NCBI GenBank assembly: GCA_025766275.1
Contig: JAFKAC010000103.1
Coordinates: 1-64,000 of the forward strand
DNA from: Lactarius indigo
Lineage: Eukaryota; Basidiomycota; Agaricomycetes; Russulales; Russulaceae
Length of the DNA stretch: 64,000 nt
Direction of reading: 5' to 3'
Made by a program: the position numbers and the translations under genes. The notes under the pieces are model-generated. The model made no database searches. It was not told the origin of the DNA and saw only the letters and a list, made by a program, of their open reading frames with translations. Shown one piece after another: positions 33,361-44,800 of the stretch (its first letter is position 1; each line of letters begins with the position of its first letter).

Positions 33361-35141
33361 ATTTTGTCGGGTGAGAGGAGGTTGTTGACTGCCTTGTCCT
33401 CCCAGTCATCTTGCAGGTCTTCGGTGTAGTCCTTGATGGCGTCCCGTATGTGCCTAAGGGACGGCATTGGGACAACGAAGCCGTCTAGGGTTCCCGTGCC
33501 GTTGTTACCTTTGCCTGCTTTGCGGTGTCTGGGCTTTTGCTCTACCGATCTTGCCGGGTGTGATCTGATTGTGTGATTGGGAGGGGGGAGGCCGATGACT
33601 GCGTGTTTGTTTGGGAAGCGTTCGTCCAGTGGTATTCTTTCCGGCCTTGCTGTTAGTGTCCAGCTCTCATCTGTGGGGAAGTATGTTAGCGCGTTTTCCG
33701 GGTGTAGCTCGTCAAAATGTGCGCTTTTCCTCTGAAAGTCTGGGCAGGCTCGGTCCCAGCTTGCATGGTCGTTTGAACGACATGCTACACAGTATCTTTT
33801 TGTTTGTTCCTTGCAGTCTTTGGTCATGTGTTCCCCGCCGCAGGTACCACAGGTGTCCACGGTTGAGTGGCAGTCTGTGGCGAAGTGTCCCCACTTATGG
33901 CATTTCATGCATTGCTTTGGCTCGTATTTGAGCCTCTTGGGGTATGTGCGCACATTGCATACATACATCCCATCCCTAATTAGACGATTAGCTTCTGATG
34001 CGGAGGTGGGTGTAATGGTGGCGTATGCGAATCTCTGGTGTGGGTTGCGTCTGTATTCGGGTTTTATCCATCTCGCATTTTTGACCATTTTGGGTGACAA
34101 ATTGTTGACGCATTCCACTTCGCGGAGATGTTCGTCGTTGTCCGGTTCAAAAGATGTTGGTATCCTTGGCACTAGGATTGGGTAAACCCTCTCCTTTATG
34201 TAGGCGTTTGGATCTAGCTGGTGAATGAAGGCGAGCTCGTTGGCGGGTTCTCGTAGCCAATCTGCAGCTTCTTTGGTTGTCAGCTGTATGATTAAGCCTC
34301 CATTTTGGAGTTTATTGATCTCCTGGACCTTCGCTCCCTCCAGGGGTGGGGGGGAGGAGTTTGCGAGTGCAGTGTCTATTCTCTCCCTGAGGTCCAACAC
34401 ACTCTTCTCTGCTGAGAAGTCGTTGCTGAATTCCAGGAGGATTTGTCTCTTTTTGCGTTCTAAGTCCCTGGTTAGCCTGGGGTCCTTGGCTTGTCTGGGG
34501 GACACCGCTGTGTGCTCGCGGGCGGGCAGGTTGCTTGTTTTGAGGAGGGCTTCTTTGTATGATGTAATTGTGTGCGTTAGGTTGTCCGAATTGACTGTGG
34601 CCTCTTTGACGCTTTTGGATATGTCTTGCGTGAGTTTTTGGAGCGAGTCTGCCGCACCCGCTATTGATTCGGTCTTTGCCTGCCATTCCTTCTGGTTAGC
34701 TAGGGTGTTCTCGAATATGGTACTCATCTTCATTAGACCCTTATCCAGTGCGCTCTTGACCTTTTCCTCTATCTTTTGTGATAGTTTCTCCATCACCCTG
34801 TTGTGTGCCCCCTCGCATTCTTGTAGTAAGATTGCAAAGGCTTGGAGCGTCAGGTGTAAGTCCTGTGGGATTGTGTCACCATAGCATATTAGTACTCTTT
34901 TATATATCTTGAAGAGTGCCCCTTGTGTGATTTGTTCACCCTCTAGGAGACAGTCTATTTTTGTCAGTATGCCACGTGCCTCCATACCTGCAACGGGCTT
35001 GACTTTTCTTGGGTCCATAGTGGGACCTGTATCTTTAGGGGGGGCGGTTGACCCTAGTTTTGAGCTTGACCTGGTGGTTCTGCTCGATGACGGTGGGGGT
35101 TGGCCTGCGGCGCCGGCTTGGCTGGTGCCTTTAGAGGCCAT
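33351..35141 (-). CDS. LINE ORF1 protein (Gag-like RNA-binding), 596 aa
   Basis: Starts at ATG 35141. A coiled-coil-prone middle part lies at residues about 90-230. Near residues 415-480 come three adjacent zinc knuckles: CMKCHKWGHFATDC, CGTCGGEHMTKDC and CVACRSNDHASWDRAC. It would coat the LINE RNA in a ribonucleoprotein particle. Its TAA lies inside the first codons of ORF2 (overlap ATGTCTATAA). Confidence 0.92.
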   Translation of the reverse strand: MASKGTSQAGAAGQPPPSSSRTTRSSSKLGSTAPPKDTGPTMDPRKVKPVAGMEARGILTKIDCLLEGEQITQGALFKIYKRVLICYGDTIPQDLHLTLQAFAILLQECEGAHNRVMEKLSQKIEEKVKSALDKGLMKMSTIFENTLANQKEWQAKTESIAGAADSLQKLTQDISKSVKEATVNSDNLTHTITSYKEALLKTSNLPAREHTAVSPRQAKDPRLTRDLERKKRQILLEFSNDFSAEKSVLDLRERIDTALANSSPPPLEGAKVQEINKLQNGGLIIQLTTKEAADWLREPANELAFIHQLDPNAYIKERVYPILVPRIPTSFEPDNDEHLREVECVNNLSPKMVKNARWIKPEYRRNPHQRFAYATITPTSASEANRLIRDGMYVCNVRTYPKRLKYEPKQCMKCHKWGHFATDCHSTVDTCGTCGGEHMTKDCKEQTKRYCVACRSNDHASWDRACPDFQRKSAHFDELHPENALTYFPTDESWTLTARPERIPLDERFPNKHAVIGLPPPNHTIRSHPARSVEQKPRHRKAGKGNNGTGTLDGFVVPMPSLRHIRDAIKDYTEDLQDDWEDKAVNNLLSPDKICL

Positions 35142-35296
35142 TGTACTAATTTGTTTTCTGTTTATGGGGTGCTCTTTCGGGTTATTTTTATGAAGGTATT
35201 AAGGGTAGGTGTTGTTGTGTAGAGTACTCTAGTTTCCACTGCCAGTAGGACGCGTTTCCGCGACTTTGTGGTGGTGGTTACCGAGAAAGGAAGTTC

Positions 35297-35309
35297 GTGG
35301 CCCGGGCTT
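35297..35309. repeat. LINE target-site duplication, right copy
   Basis: GTGGCCCGGGCTT, identical to 28413-28425. Between here and 35810 no complete gene is seen, although a hydrophobic minus-strand frame (35484-35620, LPALLLWIPLILLLG) could be a relic. Confidence 0.9.
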
Positions 35310-35810
35310 GTTCAAACAGACACTGCCCCTTCATTCGCTTATGCTCACTCTCACTAAAATACCTGACGGGAGGGACTCACTCTGGGAAGAGGAAGGGGCC
35401 ATGGAAATAGAAAAGGTGACAAAGGGCGCCAGACCCGCTCAGCTCTAATACCGGCGCCTTGAGGACTGTAGTGGTTCCATCGTTTAGTTAGAGGTTAGGA
35501 TGGTGATGTCGTTGAGCAGGCGGACACCCATCAGCTCTCGAATTGGATCACGGCCTAGCAAGAGGATGAGCGGGATCCATAAGAGCAATGCGGGCAAGAC
35601 GCAGTGAGTAGTATGCAAAGGTTGTAGGCCTAAACCAAATATATGTGCTGGTGCATGTACTCTGGGCGGAGACGACTTGGATGATACTCGTTGAATAGGA
35701 AGACGGAGGGGTGTTGGTCGAACAACCGGATAAGGAAGGTGAACTGTGTGAACCATCGATCGAGGGCTGGATCGAATCGATCAACAACTCTTGCTCTGTC
35801 GCTCCAATCA

Positions 35811-38800
35811 ATGCACCGGCAACAACCCCCTCGTCGGGTTCCAAGGATCAAGTTCCGAGTCCTTATCATAGGAAGGGCAAATGCTGGCAAAACGTCGATT
35901 CTTCAGCGAGTATGTGACACGACAGAGAGTCCCATTATTTACCGGGGAAAAGAGAAGGTACGTAGTCCAACTTTTAATCTGCAAGTCTGATCTCACCGCC
36001 AACCAGATTACACTCGACCTATCCATTGGTGTTAGTGATGATAGTACTTCTATTTGTTGAGACGCGACTGTTAAAGTCACATGTCTCGTGGGATCTGATT
36101 GAGTCAGCCCACATACTAAATACGGTACCTGTCCCTTAAGGACTTATGGACACTCCGGACTCATACGGACCGCTTTTGTTTATCTTTATTGTTAGATCCA
36201 TATATGGTTCTTATTGTTCTTTCTATAGTTAAGATACCGGTATTGTCTGCTTTAGGCAGCTATTGTTCTCTGCCATCCAATGGCATTTCTCCCTCTGGCG
36301 CACAGACCACCTGTATTGTGTTTGGGTCACCAGTGCGCACAGACCATTATTAGCTAAGCGTCCTGTATATAAGGACTGCTGTTTTCGCCTCTACACTTCA
36401 GAGTTCCCTTCACCTCTGAAGTGTAAGTTCCTTTCCTTTTACCTCTCTTATTACCTTTACTCATAGGCGTTGCTTCTTTATAGTAACTTGTCCTACTAGG
36501 TATGCGGTTGTAATTAGAGTTCCCTTCACCTCTGAAGTTAACTTGTCCTACTAGCTTAAACACCTTGCTTGTTAGTTCTGCGCTTCAACAGGTTATGGGC
36601 CCTGACGCCTAATAACTAACTTGCTTTACCAGATCTACTTGTGTCATCTTGCTCTCTCAGCCGACCACACATTTTTCTGTCGTCACCCACACCTTCAGTG
36701 AGCATCCTCTATCCTCTTTCGACACACCCTTCTTTTCTTGTCCACCATGACCTTGGTCATGTGCCATTTTGGCTAGCCTCCTAAGGAGGTTCTCATGAGA
36801 GGTTTTATATAACCTCAAATTCCTCTGTGCGCACTACTATATCCTCTATACCCGGTTTTCGTCCGGAAGTGCTTTCATAGGCCAATAGGGGAAGACCCTT
36901 GCGGCTATAGGCCTCTCTAATAGTTGGGTGATACTCGGTTAATACCTGGGTCACTTTAAGGGGTGTGAAGGCCTGGTTAATAGTCAAACCCAGAAGTCCT
37001 TCCCTCTGATACAACTAGGAGACGCTACTTAGTACTATACATAGTAGCTATGACTAGACCTCTGCTAGGAGAAGTATTCGCTCCCTTTGTGCAGGATTCG
37101 CTGCATAGCATGTATCACTAGTCTAGTTACTTAGTACCAAGACCCTTAATGGTCTGTTCTAGAGACTCCACAGACGGAAGATTCAGTTGTTATGGGAGTT
37201 GATCCCTATCACTGTCTCTTGAACTCGCTGTTGGCTCCTCTCTAGGGTACTACCCTTTACTATAGATCCTTAGTAGCCCCAGCATCAAGGCTGTAAGGCT
37301 GAGGGATACAGAGACTTAGTAGTCCTTCGCCGGACCAAAAGCTCCTATTCCATCGAAGCCAACAAAGCTGTTGCATGACTATTACCCATAGTAACATTTG
37401 GGCTTTGTGGACCTTAGTATAAGGCAGCCATCAGTACAATGATTCCACTATCTATATCCAAGTCGCACACACTTGAGGCATGACACCATATGTGTTATGG
37501 AGTATAGCGCTCCTATGGCTGGACATCTACCTTCTCTACCAAGATCTGAGCTGGTTCTGACTGCTCCTCGGAACCAGATACACAAACATCTCAAATGTCT
37601 TTCCATCTTGTCTTCCCTCCGTCCGTCACCCTCGCCAAGTTGGATGGCACCAACTGGCAGACTTGGTCTGCCACCTTTACCTCCCTCATGTTGATGAACG
37701 GGTGCAGCAGGCACCTCACACACGGTGCTCCTGCTTCTGTGCCCCAACATCCCCCTCTTGCAGCAGGTGCTGTAGGGCCCACTGGTCCTACAGATGAGGG
37801 ACTCGCCATCCTTGCCCTTTGGGCAAAACAAGAAGAGGTCATTACTGGCCTCCTATTTTTATCAGTGACAACGGAGGTCCTATCTGGTATTCACTCCTCC
37901 CACATCTTCCCAACTGTCCATGACAAGTTCGTGGAGTTGGAGAACCTCTATGGTCAAGTCGGCTCTATGGCCACCTTTAATATCTGGGTGGGCTTGGCAA
38001 ATACCAAGCTTCAGGAAGGTAGCCCCTTCCTACCTCAGCTCCAAAAAATGCTGGACCTGAGGAACACCCTGGTGGAGCAGGGGATGCCCGTCTCAGACAT
38101 GCAAATGTCTTTTATACTGCTAGACGCCCTCCCCCCCTCCTACAGCACCATAGCAGGCACGATCCTGGCCTCTGGCCCCCCCTCTAATCTCCAACCTCAG
38201 GACCTCATCAACAGGTTCATCAATGAGGAATCCCGTCTCGCTGGTCCCGTGGCGTCCTACAATAAGGTCGCCCCCGTCAAAAAATCTTCGGCCCCTCACG
38301 CTCATGAGGCGCGGCCATCGGGCAGCTCTGTGTCTTCGGACATAATCTGCCACTACTGCAAAAAACCTGGCCATAAAAAGCCAGAATGTTACAAACTTAA
38401 ACGGGACCAGGAGAATGCGAAGAAGGGGAAGGCAGGACAGCGGGCAAAAGCTGCCCAGAATACCGTAGTAGAGGTGCCGGACTCTCTTCCGGCAAACAGG
38501 TTAAATAATATACCTGTACCAAAGAGCCGACTATTTACCATAGTTAATGGCTCTGGCAAAATAGAGGAGGTACATGAAGTACCTCAGGTTTCCCTTTACA
38601 CGATGGGTACACATAATACCCAGATTGCATCAAAATGGATGATGGACAGCGGGGCATCAGCACACTTCACACCTCACATAGAAGACTACGACACCTACAC
38701 GCCTCACAAAGGTGTTGAAGTACTTCTAGGAGATAACTCCTTGCTAAGGAGTGTTGGTACTGGAACGGTAACAATCCATACCAACTTTGGGTATGACCTA

Positions 38801-41800
38801 AAAATCTCCAATGTGCTGCACCTCCCCAATACGCACTCGCGCATACTGTCCACCCCTGCCCTAACAGCTAAGGGGGCCATAGTAAGTTTTGATGCCACTA
38901 CCTTTGCTATAAGGTATGATGGGAAAACCATTGCGGAAGGACACAAGGCTTCAGGCCTATACTGGCTTGATGGGCATCATAAAGTAAACGCCCAAGCAAC
39001 TGCATCTGCTAGCCTTGATGTCTGGCATCAGCGCATGGGACATATGTCCAAAGAAGCGCTCCAAAGATATGCTCCAAGGTCCGTAAAAGGACTTAACATA
39101 GATGAATCCCCTGAGGAAGAAGGTCCCTGTCATGGGTGTGAACTTGGCAAGTCCACCCGCAAACCTTTTCCTCCCTCCCAGAAGCGCGCACAAGAATCCC
39201 TTGAACTTGTGCACAGTGACCTTGTTGGCCCATTACAGAGTAATTCTATTCAGGGCAACAAATACTTCGCCACCTTCATAGATGACTTCTCTAAAGCTGC
39301 AGTTGTCATCCCTATGAAGTCTAAGGACGAGTTTACGGGTGCCTTCCTACACTACAAGGCATGGGCTGAAAAACAACAAAATAAGCCCATTAAAACCCTG
39401 CACTCAGATCGTGGTGGCGAGTATGTCAACAATGTCCTTAAAGACATTCTTCTGGAGGAAGGGATTGAGCATATGCTTACGATGCCTTATTCTCCACAAC
39501 AGAACGGGAGAGCCGAGCGGTTTAACCGCACTATCATGGAAAAAGGCACCAGCATGCTTCATCATGCAGGTCTTAGCCTTGGCTTTTGGGAACAAGCAGT
39601 CCAAACTGCAGTGCACATCTATAATCGCACTCCCACCCGTTCTAATGAGTGGAAAACTCCGCTGGAGCTCTGGGATGGTACAGTCCCAGATGTCTCTTAC
39701 CTTAGAGTATTTGGCTGCAAAGCCTACTATCATGTACCAGAACACAACCGGCGCAAATTAGATCCTAAATCAAAGGAAGCTGTGTTTGTGGGCTATGAAC
39801 CCAATTCAAAGGGTTACAAACTCTGGGATAGACATAGCCGGTGCTTCGTCTCTTCACGAGATGTTACATTTGACGAAGCTACCTTCCCATCCCTGAGTGA
39901 CCTGACTAGTCACTCCAACCAACCAATCACTTCTCCCGTGTCCGGCGAACCTGCTAAAGGGGCTGCTGTTGCCGGTGAGATATTCTTTGTAGTGCCTAGT
40001 CAGCCTACGCCAGCTGTTGCCCCTGCGGCACCTCAGACACCAGTCTTTGTCTTACCACCTGTCCAGGTGCCCGCAGTACCACTACAACAGCCTAGCACAC
40101 CCCCCAACACTTCTCCAAACCCTGCAGACCAGACTATATATCACACTCCTCCATCCCAAGCCCCTGCCCCAACCACTCCAAGGCGCCCTCGCACTCGTTC
40201 ACAAGGGAGACCGCCTGTAGTAACTGCCCCAATACCTGCCCCTAACTTCAATAGGGACATCTCTCCTCCTAGGGAAACACCTAGATCTCCGAGGAATGGG
40301 CAAGTTACTTCTCCTCCTCGCCCACGGCGTGGAACAAGGGTACGATTCACGAATCCTCGTTACTACACAGAGGAGAACGATGAATTCGTGCCTGGGAGCA
40401 GTAGACTGGGTATGATGGACTTGCTAAACGCTGCTGAGGTTCCTGGCTATAAGGACCCGCAGACCTTTAAGCAAGCTATGGAGTCTGAACAAGCTGTCGA
40501 TTGGCTTGAAGCGTGCCAGTATGAACTGGACGCTCTCGACAAGCTTGATGTCTGGAGACTTGAACCCCTTCCTGAAGGAAGGAAGGTGGTTAAGTGTAAA
40601 TGGGTGTTTAAAAAGAAAGCGGATGGACGCTTTCGTGCTAGGCTAGTGGCAAAAGGGTTCACCCAACTAGAGGGGGTGGACTTTGACGAAACTTTCTCCC
40701 CAGTTGCCCGCTTTGAGTCCCTGCGACTCCTTCTTGCGTTGGCTACGCTTGAAGACTGGCATATTCACCAGATGGATGTCAAATCGGCATTCCTTCATGG
40801 GGAACTGGAGGAAGAAATCTATATGGAGCAACCAATCGGTTTCGTCACAGCTGGCTCCGAGCACCTTGTATGCCGGCTACAAAAGGCCCTTTATGGCCTG
40901 AAACAGGCTTCCCGTGCATGGAATGTGCAGTTCCATGGGGTCCTAGTTGACCTAGGCTTTACGCGGACGTACTCTGATGCAGGAGTATATGTGTATCATC
41001 TCCAAGAGGGGGGTGATACACTTTTCGTGATCTTATATGTAGATGACATCACTATACTCGGAAGCTCCCTATCAAAGATCAATGATCTGAAGGCTTCTCT
41101 ATCTAGTAGATATGAGATGACCGATCTGGGAGAAATTCAATCCTATCTCGGTGTTAACATCACCAGAGATCGTGCTAATCGCACCATGGAAATCAACCAG
41201 TCAGATTACATCCGCGATGTAGTGGAACGCTTTGGAATGTCTGATTCCAATCCAGTATATACCCCTCTTCCCTCTGGCGCCGAGGCACACTTGATCAAGT
41301 ACACAGATCAGGCCTCTACTTCTGAAATTAAGAAGTATCAACAGATCATCGGGTCTCTGCTATATGCGCAGATTGGAAGCAGACCTGATATTTCCTTCGC
41401 TGTTGCGCGCCTTAGCCAATTTGCTTCCAACCCCTCACCTCAGCATTTACGCCTAGCCAAGTATGTCCTAGCCTATCTTAATAGCACCAAGGACTACTCA
41501 TTACGCTATGCTGGAGGGAATGGCAATGGTGGTGAAGGCCTTCATGGCTATTGCGACGCTTCCTGGGGAGATCAGGAAGAAAAGCACTCCACCTCAGGTT
41601 TTGTCTACCTGCTTGCAAATGGAGCCATTTCCTGGTGTACCAGAAAGCAAAAGACAATTGCGCAGTCTACCACTGAGGCAGAGTACATGAGCCTCTCAGA
41701 CGCCTCTAATCAGGCTCAGTGGTATGCTACTTTCCTTGGAGAACTGGGGTATGAGGTATCCTCCCCCATTCCTCTGCATTGTGACAATAAGGGCGCTGTG

Positions 41801-44800
41801 GACCTAGCTCTCAACCCTGTCACTGGGAGACGCTCCAAACACATCCTGATCAAGCACCATGTAATCAGGGAATACGTAGAAAACAAGGTTATACACCTGA
41901 TACGTACACCCACAGGGGAAATGGTTGCAGATGGACTTACTAAGTCACTGCCCAGAGAACCCTTTGAAAAAATGGTAGCTGATCTAGGAATGGTGTAAAG
42001 ATGGGTTCTAGGACGTCGAACTGTTGTGTATACTTGCAACAGACTTCCTAGTTTAATAGCTAAGAAAAACCCTTCTTAGAGAACTAAAGAAGTTGGACCT
42101 GGTCCATCTTATCTCCCAGCTCACGGCTCTTCAAAAAGTAGTTCTTTAGAACTACATTATCCTCATAGAGCAGTGCATGAAGACCTCCAAAAAGTTGTCC
42201 TTTATCAGGACTTCTGCGTACATAGATTCTTTCTAACCAGAGAATCGAAACATTTCTCATAGTACAGTAAAGCAATAAAAAGTGTCCTGCCAAGGCACTT
42301 TCACTCAATGCTTGCACCACTCTTGTGGACTGTCTCTATCATGGAGGGATGTTGAGACGCGACTGTTAAAGTCACATGTCTCGTGGGATCTGATTGAGTC
42401 AGCCCACATACTAAATATGGTACCTGTCCCTTAAGGACTTATGGACACTCCGGACTCATACGGACCGCTTTTGTTTATCTTTATTGTTAGATCCATATAT
42501 GGTTCTTATTGTTCTTTCTATAGTTAAGATACCGGTATTGTCTGCTTTAGGCAGCTATTGTTCTCTGCCATCCAATGGCATTTCTCCCTCTGGCGCACAG
42601 ACCACCTGTATTGTGTTTGGGTCACCAGTGCGCACAGACCATTATTAGCTAAGCGTCCTGTATATAAGGACTGCTGTTTTCGCCTCTACACTTCAGAGTT
42701 CCCTTCACCTCTGAAGTGTAAGTTCCTTTCCTTTTACCTCTCTTATTACCTTTACTCATAGGCGTTGCTTCTTTATAGTAACTTGTCCTACTAGGTATGC
42801 GGTTGTAATTAGAGTTCCCTTCACCTCTGAAGTTAACTTGTCCTACTAGCTTAAACACCTTGCTTGTTAGTTCTGCGCTTCAACACTATTTGATTGCCTC
42901 TAAACATGGAACCAGCGAGACAAGCACACGATTGATGACGAACTTGTGCTCTCTAATCATACGGGATACATTTTCCATGACTCTCGTGGAATTGAATCAG
43001 CAAGTACAACGGAACTCGAAATCTTGAATGAGTTCATTCGACGCAAGTGCGGGGAAAGGCTACTGGCAGACAGATTGCACGCGATATGGTTTGTGACTTT
43101 CCAGTGTATGCAATTTCGACAACTGACAGTCATATTTGAGGTACTGTGTCCCAATGGACAACCAACGACCACAGCTCGATCTGAGATTTTTCAAGGACAT
43201 CTGCCCCGACCAGAATGGTACGTCAGTCATTACAGACATTCGTGACTATTTGACAGAATAATAACAAGTCCCGGTCATCGCCGTGTTTACAAAATACGAC
43301 CAATTCCGGCGAAATGTCCAAATCTATGTAGAGGAATTTGGAAACCCAGATGACGACGTATCTCAAGTGATGGAAGAACAGTTTCAACAGCGCTACCTGC
43401 GTCCCCTTGGTGATGGTGTTAGATTTGTGCGATTACAAAGTGGGTTCATAGACAAATACCAGAGTTGCATACTAATGCTTCTTTTGGTAGACATGCACAT
43501 GCAAAATATGCGCTGTGACGGGCTTATTGAGACGACCGCTGCAGCTTTGAACGATGATGTCATTGCGCTGATGCTTTTGTCCACGCAGAGGAGCAATTTA
43601 GAATTGTGTGTCAAAACAGCTTTGAACCGGTGAGCGTGCCAATTGAAGGGGCGAAGTGGGCGACCACAACGAGCGTTGCAGTGTCCATTCCCGTACTAGC
43701 AACGACTCGAATGTCGAAGATATAGTTCGGGAATGTCTTGTCCCATTTCCATATATCTGGGTAAGTGTGTTAATTTGCGGTACATAGCTTATACGTTTGA
43801 TGCCGTTGAACTTCTAGTTTGTGAGTGCTGGTTCTTACTCACAGATTTCAGATCGACTGACCTGATTACGCTGATTGTCTGCTCTCCAGTGGGTGAGCGG
43901 CAACCGTACCTTACTGCTTTTGAAGCTTGCTGACAATGGCTCCAGTCTGTGAGTGGCTGCTGTGGCTGGCTACGTTTCAAGCTCGCTGAAGACACCTGTC
44001 CTCGGCTCTCCAGGGAGTGAGTGGTTACTGTGGCTGGCCGCGTTTCAAGCTCGCTGACGACGCCTGTCCTTGGCTCTCCAGGAAGTGAGTGGCTACCATG
44101 GCTGGCTGCATTTCAAGCTCGCTGATGACGCCCGTCCTTGGCTCTCCAGTTGGTGAGTGGCTGCCATGGCTGGCTGCGTTTCAAGCTCGCTGACAATGCC
44201 TGTCCTCGGCTCTCCAGGGAGTGAGTGGCTACCATGACTGGCCGCGTTTCAAGCCTGCTGACGATGCCCATCCTCGGTTCTCCAGGAAGTGAGTGGCTAC
44301 CGTGGCTTGCTGCGTTCCATGCCCACTGACGACGCCTGTCCTCGGCTCTCCAGGAAGTGAGTGGCTGCTGTGGCTTTCTGCGTTTCAAGCCCTCTGACGA
44401 CGCCTGTCTTTGGCTCTCCAGTCGGTGAGTGTCTGTCGTGGCTGGCTGCGTTTCGAGCCCACTGACGATACCTGTCCTCGGCTCTCCAGTTGGTGAGTGG
44501 CTGCCGTGGCTGGCCACGTTTCAAGCCCGCTGACGATGCCTGTCCTCGGCTCTCCAGGATGTGAGTGGCTACCGTGGCTGGCTGCATTTCAAGCTCACTG
44601 ATGATGCCCATCCTCGGCTCTCCAGTTGGTGAGTGGCTGCCGTGGCTGGCTGCGTTTCAAGCCTGTTGATGACGCCTGTCCTCGGCTCTCCAGTTGGTGA
44701 GTGGCTGCCATGGCTGGCCGTGTTTCAAGCTCGCTGACGACGCCTGTCCTCTGCTCTCCAGTATGTGAGTGGTTGCTGTGGCTTGCTGCGTTTCAAGCCC

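Larger units (their letters stand above)
28426..35296 (-). mobile_element. Tad/I-like non-LTR retrotransposon (LINE), nearly full length
   Basis: The order on the minus strand is a short 5' UTR (35296-35142), ORF1, ORF2, a 3' UTR and a poly(A) tail (plus-strand T run ending at 28468). It is flanked by a perfect 13-bp target duplication, GTGGCCCGGGCTT (28413-28425 and 35297-35309). This shows a complete insertion by target-primed reverse transcription. ORF2 has been split later by a solo LTR (30851-31393); apart from this no frame damage is seen. It faces Argonaute tail to tail. Confidence 0.93.
36055..42885 (+). mobile_element. complete Ty1/copia retrotransposon, family A (6.83 kb)
   Basis: Two 536-bp LTRs, one intact 1467-codon Gag-Pol frame, a primer-binding site, and a perfect 5-bp target duplication CTATT (36050-36054 and 42886-42890). 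By eye the two LTRs differ at one position only, so the insertion is very young and the element looks autonomous. It lies in the intron of the GTPase gene, in the same orientation. Confidence 0.97.
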
